The position numbers were made by a program, and so were the translations under genes. This document shows positions 43,447 through 51,941 of a stretch of DNA of 64,000 nucleotides, piece by piece (position 1 is the first letter of the stretch; each line of letters opens with the position of its first letter). Source of the stretch: RGIG3178 sp963674495 (GTDB lineage: Bacteria > Bacillota > Clostridia > Christensenellales > QAND01); NCBI GenBank assembly GCA_963674495.2, contig CAXXLG010000002.1:558001-622000 (forward strand). The letters run 5' to 3'. Below the pieces are notes generated by a model, which was given only the letters and a program-made list of their open reading frames with translations, did no database searches and was not told the origin of the DNA.

Positions 43447-44160
43447 TTATAGAAGTGTTCCGCGCGTTAACAGCAGAACAAAATTGGATGAATAAAAAAA
43501 CTTCAGCAACGGGAACGAAGCCACGTATGACGTAATGGCGGCCGCATCGATAATGCTTAACACAACGGGCAGCAGTGCAACGATCAGATAGCAGCTAAAG
43601 ATGCCGCGTATCAACCCAAGCAGTCCTCCTAGCAATCCATCATAATGCTTCAACACCGGAAAGGGATGTGTCGCGTTGGACGCGTTGATGATCAATCCAA
43701 CGATGATACGGAACACCAAAAACAGCAGTAGCATGGACAGTATATTCAGTGTCGCATAGGCCACGGTATGATTGAAATATTCACCCACCGTCGTCAAACC
43801 CTTGTCTGCTAAGGACTGGTTGATCATATTCTGCTTGACCAGGTTTGCAAACGGGGATACAAGCGTGCTCTTGTCCACCAGTTCATTGACGGCTGACGCA
43901 TCGAGCGAGGAGACCGGTAGATATACACGGTCGATGGATACCAGGTTAAGTTTTGCCGCGCCTTCGGTATAGTTGATTAAAAACGAGATCAGCTTTTCCC
44001 CGCCCAACAGCCAGGACATCAACGGATGCAACACATAGGCTGCAATCCACGATATAAAATAGCTGGCGGTATTCAGTGCAGAAAACAGAAAACCGCGGTA
44101 CATGCCAAACACAACAAACACCGCAATAACACACAACATTATGACATCCATTATACCCAT
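43447..44160 (-). CDS. CvpA family membrane protein
   Basis: A 237-residue protein with four predicted TM segments: residues about 5-25, 28-48, 118-140 (LNILSMLLLFLVFRIIVGL) and 165-190 with the conserved GLLGLIRGIFSCY. A soluble loop of about 60 residues follows the second TM. CvpA is named for colicin V production, but its general role is unclear and may be in envelope homeostasis. GGAGGGGG precedes the ATG. It is 16 nt after the DUF5711-like gene, so they form an operon. Confidence 0.82.
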   Translation of the reverse strand: MGIMDVIMLCVIAVFVVFGMYRGFLFSALNTASYFISWIAAYVLHPLMSWLLGGEKLISFLINYTEGAAKLNLVSIDRVYLPVSSLDASAVNELVDKSTLVSPFANLVKQNMINQSLADKGLTTVGEYFNHTVAYATLNILSMLLLFLVFRIIVGLIINASNATHPFPVLKHYDGLLGGLLGLIRGIFSCYLIVALLPVVLSIIDAAAITSYVASFPLLKFFYSSNFVLLLTRGTLL

Positions 44161-44176
44161 CTACACCCCCTCCCCT

Positions 44177-45289
44177 CTATGGCAATTTGATGATGTACAC
44201 CGCCTCGCCAACAAAACACAGCGCATGCTTTTCGGTGGGCAACGCCTTAAATCCGGTGGCCTCAAAGGGCAACGCATGCTCGCTGATGGTCTCCCCTTCC
44301 AGGGATATCTTGCGAATCTTATCGGCGGTATACGCGTACAACCGGCTTGATCCCAATGAAACCGCCATCGTAGCGGACGGCATCTGCGCAAAGGTGTCGC
44401 GTTTTCCCATCTCGAGAATGCGCGCGGTGGAAATGGCAGACTGGCCGCTGGATTCTCCCCCCGGTACCATCAAAAATATGGATTCTCCGCCTTTGACCAT
44501 CATGTCCCGGTATTCCCAGCCGTAAATCAGTTTTTCCGCCAATCGCGAGCCAACATAATCCATTTCGATGATCTGGTTTGTGCCGATGGCGTACAGATCA
44601 TCCTCCAGAAAAACCAGGTGCTGGAGTATTTGGCTTTCAACGGTCAGGTTTCCTGTATTGGCTAGGTCAGCGCTGTATGTCATCAGCCGCGATACCGGGA
44701 CCACCGATCCGCCGTCGAGCATATATATATAGAATGCATCGCCCTCGAAAAAACCAAAATCTAAAATGTACTTGCCTTCAAATTCATAGCGCGCCACTTC
44801 ATTGCCGGACATATCTAACAGTATTACGCGGTTTTGGTTTTCATAGTCGGCGCTCAATACCGCCGTGAGCGTATCACCGCATCTTACCTGCACGATTGTG
44901 CCGTAGAATTCCTTGCTCGCCGACGGCTCACCATTGGCTGTAAATATCTGGACGCGCGTATCATCGTAAGCAGCCGCCAACTCGGTAGACGCTTCAACGT
45001 TCATGCCGCTGGTCAAAAGCGAAACGCTCCATTTTTCGTTGTCCGCATAATCGATACAGCTCAATACATCGTCCCTGACAAACAGGAGCGATTCCTGTGT
45101 TGCCGTATAGTCATCCGTTGCCGAAAAGCTTAGAAGTTTTGCGTCAATAGCCGTATTCCTGGTTCCGAATACCCACTTCCCCACCGCAAACAGCGCAAAC
45201 ACAGCCACAACGGTAGCGATGCTCACCAGAATGAAGCGCGCCCTGTTCTTTTTCTGTTTTTTATTGCGGTTGCGAGGCGGCGGAAACAT
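44177..45289 (-). CDS. Membrane-anchored beta-propeller-like protein (DUF5711-like)
   Basis: A 370-residue protein with a very basic N-terminus, one TM segment at about residues 19-40, and a long extracytoplasmic part. That part reads as a series of WD/YWTD-like repeats (short hydrophobic strands separated by DxSGNEVARYEFEG-type turns), so a beta-propeller is likely. I assign DUF5711 from overall architecture and the neighbouring cvpA, with moderate certainty. Function is unknown. The ATG at 45289 follows GGGAGGA; the frame is open to 45322. Confidence 0.7.
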   Translation of the reverse strand: MFPPPRNRNKKQKKNRARFILVSIATVVAVFALFAVGKWVFGTRNTAIDAKLLSFSATDDYTATQESLLFVRDDVLSCIDYADNEKWSVSLLTSGMNVEASTELAAAYDDTRVQIFTANGEPSASKEFYGTIVQVRCGDTLTAVLSADYENQNRVILLDMSGNEVARYEFEGKYILDFGFFEGDAFYIYMLDGGSVVPVSRLMTYSADLANTGNLTVESQILQHLVFLEDDLYAIGTNQIIEMDYVGSRLAEKLIYGWEYRDMMVKGGESIFLMVPGGESSGQSAISTARILEMGKRDTFAQMPSATMAVSLGSSRLYAYTADKIRKISLEGETISEHALPFEATGFKALPTEKHALCFVGEAVYIIKLP

Positions 45290-45463
45290 CAGATTCCTCC
45301 CATATGATACGATACGTTTCAACTATTTTATCATATTTGTACGCTGATGCCACACCCATTTCAATCATTTGCGGTTTGATACATTCATTGTTTGCACTCA
45401 ATATGGTGAGATCCTCGCCGTATCCGACGGTTTGATACCGGCATCCCGTGTTGTTATGCCAGT

Positions 45464-45703
45464 TTATCGTTCAAACAGCTGCGTGTACAGACGCTGTTTT
45501 ATCTGTCTGTCCATTTGCTCGGGCGTTTTATTCTTTGCCATCAAATACAACGTTCCGCCTTTAGCGGCCTCTATCTTTGGCAACGTATCGTTGCACAGGA
45601 TGGCGTCGCATTCGTGTGCCAAACCGATGGGTACAATTTCGTGGCCATATTCCGTCAATGTCTTGGCAATTTCCTCAAGTCCCTCAACATAGGCGATCCG
45701 CAT
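45464..45703 (-). CDS. UPF0180 family protein (YkuS-like)
   Basis: A 79-residue protein. It starts with MRIAYVEGLEEIAKTL, contains CDAILCNDT in the middle and KTPEQMDRQIKQRL at the end, matching the layout of UPF0180 proteins of Bacillota, whose function is unknown. The ATG at 45703 follows AAGGAGG; eleven more in-frame codons upstream have none. It lies alone; the 174 nt between it and the DUF5711-like gene hold nothing I recognise. Confidence 0.8.
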   Translation of the reverse strand: MRIAYVEGLEEIAKTLTEYGHEIVPIGLAHECDAILCNDTLPKIEAAKGGTLYLMAKNKTPEQMDRQIKQRLYTQLFER

Positions 45704-45833
45704 GCAAATCCTCCTTCCCTTTCTCTGTGCATGCAAATCCTTCCCCGTTTACACCCAATTGATACAGCACATATTCATTAAGACTATGTTACAATGTTGA
45801 TAATTCTATTTTTGGATTAAAGGGGCAATCTTC

Positions 45834-46733
45834 ATGATCCATCTGTTGGTCAACCCGTGTGCGGGCCGGGGCAAGGGCGCAAAGATCGGAGCTTTGGTCG
45901 AACAAACCCTATCCGATTCGCAGATACCGTTTGAAAAAATGGTGACCGCCTATGCCGGGCATGCGCCGGACATTGCGCGGCAGGCGGTACGCAGCGACTG
46001 CAATCTCCTCCTCGCCGTGGGCGGCGACGGTACCATGGGCGAAGTTGCGCAGGCGCTGGTGGATACGGATACCGTCTTGGGTATCATCCCAGCCGGTACG
46101 GGCAACGATTATATCAAGACGCTGGGCATTGCACCAACCTGGCGCGACGCCCTGAATATTGCGCTGCACGGCGAGCGGGAGGATGTGGATGCACTGCGCG
46201 TCAACGAACATATTTGTCTAAACATCGCTTCGATCGGCATTGATGCGTGCACCGCCTTCTATGCCAACCAGCGCAAACATCTGCGCGGTCAGTTGGCGTA
46301 TATTGCCGGTGTATTTCAGGCGTTCTTCATGGCCAAGTTGCCGGAGTTTACCTATTCCATCGACGATGGTCCACAAAGCCATACCAGTTGCACGTTGGCT
46401 GTGTTCGCAAACGGCCAATACTACGGCGGCCTGTTTCGTCCGGTGCCCATTGCGCGCCACAACGACGGCATCATGGACGTTCTTTTTGTTGACAAACTTT
46501 CCCGCCCACGCATTTTACCGCTGATCATCGGCTATGCCAGGGGCAAACATGTGGAATGGGACGTCTGTCATTTTTATCGCTGCCATCACATTTACTTAAA
46601 GACGGATAAAGAGCCCATGATACTCAACATTGACGGCGAGATTCTCACGGTGGATCATCTTGATGTTCATTTGTTGCCAAAATGCGTGCGCGTAGCCGTC
46701 CCACCTAAAGGAGCGCTGTCACATGCACATTGA
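45834..46733 (+). CDS. Diacylglycerol/lipid kinase family protein (YegS/BmrU/DgkB type)
   Basis: A 299-residue lipid kinase. NPCAGRGKG at residues 7-15 and GGDGTMGEV near 63 are the nucleotide-binding motifs; PAGTGNDYIKTLG near 87 and the C-terminal DGE segment are typical. It phosphorylates diacylglycerol or a related lipid at the membrane; DgkB in Bacillus recycles diacylglycerol from lipoteichoic acid synthesis. It overlaps the CCA-transferase gene by 11 nt. AAGGGG precedes the ATG. Confidence 0.9.
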   Translation: MIHLLVNPCAGRGKGAKIGALVEQTLSDSQIPFEKMVTAYAGHAPDIARQAVRSDCNLLLAVGGDGTMGEVAQALVDTDTVLGIIPAGTGNDYIKTLGIAPTWRDALNIALHGEREDVDALRVNEHICLNIASIGIDACTAFYANQRKHLRGQLAYIAGVFQAFFMAKLPEFTYSIDDGPQSHTSCTLAVFANGQYYGGLFRPVPIARHNDGIMDVLFVDKLSRPRILPLIIGYARGKHVEWDVCHFYRCHHIYLKTDKEPMILNIDGEILTVDHLDVHLLPKCVRVAVPPKGALSHAH

Positions 46734-48120
46734 CAGTATCCCAGTGTTTTTGGTGCCGCTGGCGCAGGCTTTTGCCCAAAATGATCGTTGCTGCTATCTC
46801 GTGGGAGGGTTTGTGCGCAACAGCCTTTTAGACATTTCCACGTCTGATATTGATCTGTGCGGCGATATGTTGCCGGATGCGGTGGTATCGCTGGCAAAAA
46901 GCGCCGGTTACCGGGCGACAATCCGGTCATGCGAGCTGGGTACTGTGGATATTTCATGCGATGACGGCAGGGCCGAATATACGCCGTTTCGAACAGAAAG
47001 CTATCCACCCGGCGGCACACACAGGCCAGCATCCGTTGCCTTTACACTCGATATGAACTTGGATGCTCAACGACGTGATTTTACTGTAAACGCCATCTAT
47101 CAGAGCTTAACGACCGGTTCCATATCCGATCCGCTAGGCGGAATGGCCGATCTTCACGCGCGCAGACTTCGCGCGTGCAGCAAAAACGCCGACGATACGC
47201 TGTCCGACGACGGGCTGCGCATTCTGCGCATGATCCGGTTTTGCGCCGAGCTTGGTTTCACGCCTGTCGATGCCTTGATGAAATCCGCTCAATCGCATGC
47301 GAATAACCTTTTAGCGCTGTCCCCTTCGCGCATTTATGGCGAATGGCACCGCATCTGCCTATGCGATACGGCATATCCCGGGTTTGCTTCAAGTATTAAT
47401 AAGCCGTTATTTGCCATGGAGCTTATGCACCAAAGCAATGCTTTGCGCGTGCTGTTGCCTCAACTCTACGACGGCTCGGATATCGTGCAGAACAAACAGT
47501 ACCACCTTTATGACGTTTTCTGGCACAATCTCCATACCTTTGCCGCTTCGCCGCCCGACATTGTGCTGCGCACCGCTGCTCTGCTGCATGATATCGGCAA
47601 ACCGTACTGCGTGAATGCACAAACCGGCCATATGTACGGTCATCCCGAGAAGGGCGTCGATGTTGCCGGACCGCTGCTTGACAGGCTGGGCGTCCGCAAA
47701 ACCATGCAGAACGAAATCCTTTTGTTGATCAAACGGCATATGTTTGATTTGAACGGTCAAGCTAAGGATACCACGGTACGCGTTCGTTTTGCGAACTGGG
47801 GATTTGATTTCGCACAAAAGCTGATACACCTGCGCGCAAGCGATATCGAGGGTTCAGGCCTTCCGCCAAATGGGTGCACACCACAAAAATGGCAACATAT
47901 TTTGGATCAGATGCGCCGCGAAGGCGCCTTCGACGATATCCGCCTACTTGCCATCAACGGACATGACATTCAAAACACCTTATCGCTTAAGCCGGGTCCG
48001 CGCATCGGACGCATCAAACAGATGCTGTTTGATCGCTGCGCCGTATCGCCTCAGCTCAATGACAAGGATCGCCTGTTAAAAGAGGCAAGCGCCCTTCACC
48101 ATCAATTGGGCCCCATATAA
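46723..48120 (+). CDS. cca: CCA tRNA nucleotidyltransferase (HD-domain type)
   Basis: A 465-residue class II nucleotidyltransferase. LVGGFVRN near residue 26 and the catalytic STSDIDLCG near 38 are the head motifs; RRDFTVNAI near 112 and RMIRFCAELGF near 167 form the neck. An HD domain with LLHDIGKP follows near 287, as in Gram-positive enzymes with phosphohydrolase activity. It adds or repairs the 3' CCA of tRNA. It overlaps the lipid kinase gene and is probably co-transcribed. Confidence 0.93.
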   Translation: MHIDSIPVFLVPLAQAFAQNDRCCYLVGGFVRNSLLDISTSDIDLCGDMLPDAVVSLAKSAGYRATIRSCELGTVDISCDDGRAEYTPFRTESYPPGGTHRPASVAFTLDMNLDAQRRDFTVNAIYQSLTTGSISDPLGGMADLHARRLRACSKNADDTLSDDGLRILRMIRFCAELGFTPVDALMKSAQSHANNLLALSPSRIYGEWHRICLCDTAYPGFASSINKPLFAMELMHQSNALRVLLPQLYDGSDIVQNKQYHLYDVFWHNLHTFAASPPDIVLRTAALLHDIGKPYCVNAQTGHMYGHPEKGVDVAGPLLDRLGVRKTMQNEILLLIKRHMFDLNGQAKDTTVRVRFANWGFDFAQKLIHLRASDIEGSGLPPNGCTPQKWQHILDQMRREGAFDDIRLLAINGHDIQNTLSLKPGPRIGRIKQMLFDRCAVSPQLNDKDRLLKEASALHHQLGPI

Positions 48121-48154
48121 GCTTCTTCCTAAAATCACATCATAGAGCCACCAT

Positions 48155-48183
48155 TTGCAAAAGGGTTTCGTTTGGGGTAAAAT
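48155..48183 (+). promoter_or_regulatory. SigA promoter of the alpha/beta hydrolase-DUF951-lepB series
   Basis: TTGCAA and TAAAAT are 17 nt apart. A small hairpin (ACGGGA, TTTT, TCCCGT) follows in the leader. Confidence 0.5.
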
Positions 48184-48243
48184 AAATGAAATGCACGGGA
48201 TTTTTCCCGTTCTTGTGGTGTCAACACGCCAAAGGAGGCTTCC

Positions 48244-49122
48244 ATGCCACAGGCGCCCCATAACCGTCCCTTCGTATACGGTGAACACACAGGCGAATAT
48301 GTTGAAATTCAGGGGTTGCGCATTCATGTCACCGCCGGTGGCGAGGGCGACCCCTTATTGCTCGTGCATGGTATCGGACAATCTGCCTACACATGGCGAC
48401 GTAGTTTCGATGCTCTGTGTGAGCATTTCTTTGTCGTAGCAGTGGATATGATCGGATACGGGTATTCGGACAAGCCTGATCTGACCTATACCATTGAAGA
48501 GAATTCCGAGTTTTTGCTCGCGCTTCTAAACGCGTTACGCATTCGTAAAACGCATATCGTGGCCATGGGCAGCGGTGCATGTTATTCGCTGGACTTCATG
48601 GTGCACTATCCCGAGCGTGTCGGCCGTGCGGTATGTATCGCTCCCGGTGGTTTGACATCGGAAATGCCGGTAATCGTTCGTTTGATGGGCGGATCCATGT
48701 CCCGATTGCTTAGTATGCTCGTCGGTGAAGGCACGATCAGTCGCCTTCTGTACAGTTGTATGTTCGACCAGACCTGCCTGACGGACAGGGATGTGGAAGA
48801 AGTATACAAGACCCTGCATTCGCGCGAAAGCAAGGAAGTTCTCTCCCGAAGCATCCGTAACTTTGACGAGCAGGATATCGTGTCCCGCCTACGCATGTTA
48901 CCACACGAGGTTTTGTACTGCTGGGGTTCTGAAGACCGGTGGCGGCCGCTTCGCCCGTACGCAGAAACCTACCTAGCGGCAACCCCACAAGCAGCCCGGT
49001 ATGTCATGCGCAACTGCGGTCACCTGCCACACGAGGAAAAACCGGATAGATTCAATATCGCCGTGCTTCAATTTTTACAAAACGGAACCGTTGCCGACGA
49101 CACCGCACCGACAAACCCTTGA
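48244..49122 (+). CDS. Alpha/beta hydrolase-fold protein with altered nucleophile elbow
   Basis: A 292-residue alpha/beta hydrolase. The oxyanion segment LVHGIGQ is at residues 40-46, the DMIGYGYSDKP loop near 68-78, the acid in GSEDRW near 228 and the histidine in NCGHLPHE near 260. The nucleophile elbow, normally GxSxG, reads AMGSGA at residues 107-112: Gly109 is at the serine position and Ser110 follows it. It may be inactive or use a shifted serine. AAAGGAGG precedes the ATG. It is followed closely by the DUF951 gene and lepB. Confidence 0.85.
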   Translation: MPQAPHNRPFVYGEHTGEYVEIQGLRIHVTAGGEGDPLLLVHGIGQSAYTWRRSFDALCEHFFVVAVDMIGYGYSDKPDLTYTIEENSEFLLALLNALRIRKTHIVAMGSGACYSLDFMVHYPERVGRAVCIAPGGLTSEMPVIVRLMGGSMSRLLSMLVGEGTISRLLYSCMFDQTCLTDRDVEEVYKTLHSRESKEVLSRSIRNFDEQDIVSRLRMLPHEVLYCWGSEDRWRPLRPYAETYLAATPQAARYVMRNCGHLPHEEKPDRFNIAVLQFLQNGTVADDTAPTNP

Positions 49123-49130
49123 GGATCGAT

Positions 49131-49322
49131 ATGAATCTCGAACTGAATCAAATCGTACATCTTAAAAAGAAGCATCCATGCGGTGGCGATCGTTGGAAGA
49201 TCGTGCGTGTAGGGGCCGATGTGAAAATAACCTGCCTGACCTGTTCGCGTACCGTGATGTTGGATCGGGCAGAATTCATCAAAAGAATAAAGAGAATCGA
49301 AACGCCATGTCAACAAGAGTAG
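49131..49322 (+). CDS. DUF951 family protein
   Basis: A 63-residue protein of the DUF951 family (YyzM-type), almost confined to Bacillota. It has the conserved KKKHPCGGDRWKIVRVGAD start region and CLTCSRTVMLDR, with cysteines that could bind a metal. The family often lies near the origin and ribosomal protein S6 genes, as here. GAGGAT precedes ATG 49131. It overlaps lepB by 16 nt. Confidence 0.88.
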   Translation: MNLELNQIVHLKKKHPCGGDRWKIVRVGADVKITCLTCSRTVMLDRAEFIKRIKRIETPCQQE

Positions 49323-49864
49323 CCAAACACAAAAAACGTGAAACCCGTTTACAAAAGCGCGCCATGAAAGAGAGAAAGAGCACGCTTTTCTTTTGTATCT
49401 TCGTCATTGTCTTTGCCATATGCATCCGTTTGTTCGTCATCAATACCATCCGCGTGGACGGCCCCAGCATGGAACCTACGCTGTATACCGGAGAATACGT
49501 GATGATCAACAAGCTATCCACTCTCTTTGGTTTGCCTGACCGCTATAAAATCATCGTGTGCAAATTCGTCGGGCAAAACAAGAACTTCATCAAACGCGTC
49601 GTTGCGCTGCCGGGGGAAACCGTAGAGGTTAAGGATGGCGATGTTTACATCAACAACGCGCTTTTGAACGACGATATCTATGGGGATGGACTGCGTCCAC
49701 AGGATATGGCAACAATTACCGTGCCTGACGAGTGCGTGTTCGTCATGGGTGACAACCGCGATAATTCGGCGGACAGCTGTGTTTACGGGCCGGTGCCGCG
49801 TGCATTGATCGAGGGCGTCGCCTTCTGCGTGATATGGCCATTCGACTCGTTACAATTCCTCTAA
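49307..49864 (+). CDS. lepB: Signal peptidase I
   Basis: A 185-residue type I signal peptidase with a basic N-terminus (residues 5-24), one TM at about 25-46, and the catalytic Ser54 in GPSMEPT and Lys96 in FIKRVVALPGE. Box E reads GDNRDNSADSC; the last residue is usually Arg, here Cys. It removes signal peptides outside the membrane. The ATG at 49307 has only a weak ribosome binding site and lies inside the DUF951 gene, so translational coupling is likely. Confidence 0.92.
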   Translation: MSTRVAKHKKRETRLQKRAMKERKSTLFFCIFVIVFAICIRLFVINTIRVDGPSMEPTLYTGEYVMINKLSTLFGLPDRYKIIVCKFVGQNKNFIKRVVALPGETVEVKDGDVYINNALLNDDIYGDGLRPQDMATITVPDECVFVMGDNRDNSADSCVYGPVPRALIEGVAFCVIWPFDSLQFL

Positions 49865-49888
49865 TTTATGAGGGCGAACTATTGATAC

Positions 49889-49917
49889 TTGCCTGCACAG
49901 AACGCTTGTGCTATAAT
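49889..49917 (+). promoter_or_regulatory. SigA promoter of rpsF-ssb-rpsR
   Basis: TTGCCT and TATAAT are 17 nt apart, giving a leader of about 53 nt. Confidence 0.65.
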
Positions 49918-49930
49918 AACTCGCATTATT

Positions 49931-49965
49931 CCTTGCTCCCAACCGGGGGCCGATAGTCCAAAAGG
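49931..49965 (+). promoter_or_regulatory. Candidate S6:S18 autoregulatory leader of rpsF
   Basis: A hairpin GCTCCC (49935-49940), AACC, GGGGGC (49945-49950) is followed by a CCGATAG segment, and an outer helix CCTT/AAGG would include the Shine-Dalgarno. A CCG bulge beside a stem just before rpsF is the known form of the S6:S18 leader, where the protein dimer represses its own operon. Assigned by position and motif, not by covariance. Confidence 0.5.
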
Positions 49966-49976
49966 AGGTGAACGCC

Positions 49977-50264
49977 GTGAACAAATATGAAGCAATGTAT
50001 ATCATCCACCCCACGGTGGAGGACGAAGCGCGCACCGCATTGGTGGAGCGTTTTTCTGGTTTGATTGTACAGTGCGGCGGCAATGTTGAAAAGATCGACG
50101 ACTGGGGAAAGCGCAAGCTTGCCTATGAGATCCAGGACATGACCGAAGGCCACTACATTTTAATGCACTTCGAAGCCGATGCCTCCACTCCGCAGGAGTT
50201 GGAACGCAACTTTAAAATCAGCGAACCAATCTTGCGTTACATGGTTATTCGCAAGGATACCTGA
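49977..50264 (+). CDS. rpsF: 30S ribosomal protein S6
   Basis: A 95-residue S6 protein. It begins NKYEAMYIIHP and has DDWGKRKLAYEI in the middle and RYMVIRKD near the end, all conserved. It pairs with S18 in the platform of the small subunit. Start is the GTG at 49977 behind AAGGAGG; the GTG at 49968 overlaps that site. Confidence 0.96.
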   Translation: MNKYEAMYIIHPTVEDEARTALVERFSGLIVQCGGNVEKIDDWGKRKLAYEIQDMTEGHYILMHFEADASTPQELERNFKISEPILRYMVIRKDT

Positions 50265-50289
50265 TTTTAGAAAGAAAGGCGGGATCATT

Positions 50290-50727
50290 TTGAACAGAGC
50301 AACATTGATCGGAAATCTGACCCGTGACCCGGAGTTGCGTATGACCAGCGGAGGCATCTCGGTATGCACGTTTTCCGTTGCCGTACAGCGCCGGTTCAAA
50401 AACGCGCAGGGCGAACGTGAAGCCGACTTTTTCAACATCGTTACATGGCGCGCTTTGGCAGAAAACTGTAGCCGTTATTTACACAAGGGTAGCAAGGTGT
50501 TTGTCGGCGGACAACTGCAAAACAGGTCCTATGAGACACAGGACGGCAACAAACGGTATGTGACCGAGATCATTGCGGATGAGGTTGAGTTCCTTGATCG
50601 AGCACCTGGTTCCAACAGCGGCGGGGATACTTCCCATAACGAATCCGCTTCTTCCAAGGGCAGCGAACCTTTCGGCTCCGCGAACGAATTCGGCGATACA
50701 ATAGAGGATGAGGAACTCCCTTTTTAA
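50290..50727 (+). CDS. ssb: Single-stranded DNA-binding protein
   Basis: A 145-residue SSB. It has an OB-fold beginning MNRATLIGNLTRDPELR and containing DFFNIVTWR, an unstructured Gly/Ser-rich tail (about 108-138), and the acidic tip EDEELPF that recruits partner proteins. Start is TTG at 50290 with AAAGGCGGG upstream. It lies between rpsF and rpsR, the usual Bacillota order. Confidence 0.96.
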   Translation: MNRATLIGNLTRDPELRMTSGGISVCTFSVAVQRRFKNAQGEREADFFNIVTWRALAENCSRYLHKGSKVFVGGQLQNRSYETQDGNKRYVTEIIADEVEFLDRAPGSNSGGDTSHNESASSKGSEPFGSANEFGDTIEDEELPF

Positions 50728-50748
50728 TATGAAAGGAATGGAACCAAC

Positions 50749-50994
50749 ATGGACGATAACAGACCCAGAAGACCGCGCGGCCGCCGCCCAAGGCGCAAAG
50801 TATGTGCATTTTGCGCGGACAAGAACGCCGTAATTGATTATAAGGATACGGCTCGTTTGCGCCGTTATATCTCAGAGAGAGGCAAAATTTTGCCCCGCCG
50901 CATGTCAGGTACCTGTGCTAAGCACCAGCGAGTATTGGCGATGGCCATCAAACGCTCGCGCGTGGTGGCATTGCTGCCATATGTACAGGACTGA
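50749..50994 (+). CDS. rpsR: 30S ribosomal protein S18
   Basis: An 81-residue S18 with an Arg-rich N-terminus (RPRGRRPRRK), CAFCADKN (a CxxC retained, so possibly zinc-binding), IDYKDTARLRRYISERGKI and the conserved RRMSGTCAKHQR. It is the S6 partner. GAAAGGAA precedes the ATG. A terminator follows. Confidence 0.97.
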   Translation: MDDNRPRRPRGRRPRRKVCAFCADKNAVIDYKDTARLRRYISERGKILPRRMSGTCAKHQRVLAMAIKRSRVVALLPYVQD

Positions 50995-51015
50995 CAATGC
51001 CATCCAACGTAGCTG

Positions 51016-51040
51016 AAGCGGCAGATTTCTGCCGCTTTTT
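51016..51040 (+). terminator. Terminator of rpsF-ssb-rpsR
   Basis: AAGCGGCAG, loop ATTT, CTGCCGCTTTTT, 20 nt after the rpsR stop codon. Confidence 0.85.
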
Positions 51041-51097
51041 GGTTGTTTACGGACATCCTATGCCCATGTTACACTCTAGGTGAAAAGAGGAATCCGC

Positions 51098-51925
51098 TTG
51101 TTTCAAAAAAACCGCTTTGAGCATATGTTGGCCGGCCCTCTCGGATATGTATTGATCATCGTTGCTGTGGTGGTCTTTTTATCCGTTGTCTTCGTACTGA
51201 TTTCGGGCGCGCGTACGGTTGACGTGCTTTCCGATATCCATGAACGCGGCACCATCGTTGTCGGTGTTCTGGACAACATGCCTCCATACAGTCAAGTGGA
51301 TGAATACGGACAAGCTGTTGGTTTTGAGTCGGAGCTTGCAACCATGATCGGTGAAAATGTGTTGGGCGGCCCCGGCGTTCAATTCTTAACGGTCAACGTC
51401 AAAACAGCACGGGCCTATCTTGACAACGGGGACTGCGACCTGCTCATCGCCATGTTGGCGGTGAACGAGGACACCGAAAACGATTATAACCTAACCGATT
51501 CCTATGTGCAGGAGGATGTGCAACTTTTGAGTAAATCCGGCTTCATGCCGGACCTGCGCGTATCCGACACAAAAATCGGTGTGATACTGGGCAGCGATAC
51601 GGAAAACGTACTTATTGCCTATCTCAATAGCAACAACTTCGATGCAAGCGTGGTGGAAGTGCCCAGCTATCCCGATGCGCTAGAGGCCGTGCGCGATGGT
51701 AGCATTCATGCTTTTTGCGCCACGTACAGCGTGTTGTCGAAATATGATGACACTGATATATTCATAAATCCCATTCCGGTCGGGCATTTGAACTATGCAA
51801 TCGCTGTGCGCAAAGAAGAAGTGGACCTTTTTGACGCTGTTAAAATCGCGCTTGATTCCGCTCGGGACGATGGCCGATTAAACGACCTGTACACCCGATA
51901 CGGCCTGTCCGCGCCAACCAAATAA
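51098..51925 (+). CDS. Membrane-anchored solute-binding protein (family 3)
   Basis: A 275-residue protein: a TM segment at about residues 16-40 with no lipobox cysteine, then a periplasmic-binding-protein type II domain. The domain starts with GTIVVGVLDNMPPYSQVD, includes GFESELATMIGEN, and has the hinge-return VGVILGSDTENV-like segment and a C-terminal DLYTRYGL. Family members bind amino acids for ABC import. No permease or ATPase gene is adjacent, so it may sense or scavenge rather than transport. Start TTG 51098 has AAGAGG 7 nt upstream. Confidence 0.82.
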   Translation: MFQKNRFEHMLAGPLGYVLIIVAVVVFLSVVFVLISGARTVDVLSDIHERGTIVVGVLDNMPPYSQVDEYGQAVGFESELATMIGENVLGGPGVQFLTVNVKTARAYLDNGDCDLLIAMLAVNEDTENDYNLTDSYVQEDVQLLSKSGFMPDLRVSDTKIGVILGSDTENVLIAYLNSNNFDASVVEVPSYPDALEAVRDGSIHAFCATYSVLSKYDDTDIFINPIPVGHLNYAIAVRKEEVDLFDAVKIALDSARDDGRLNDLYTRYGLSAPTK

Positions 51926-51941
51926 TAGGGATAGGTCTTTT

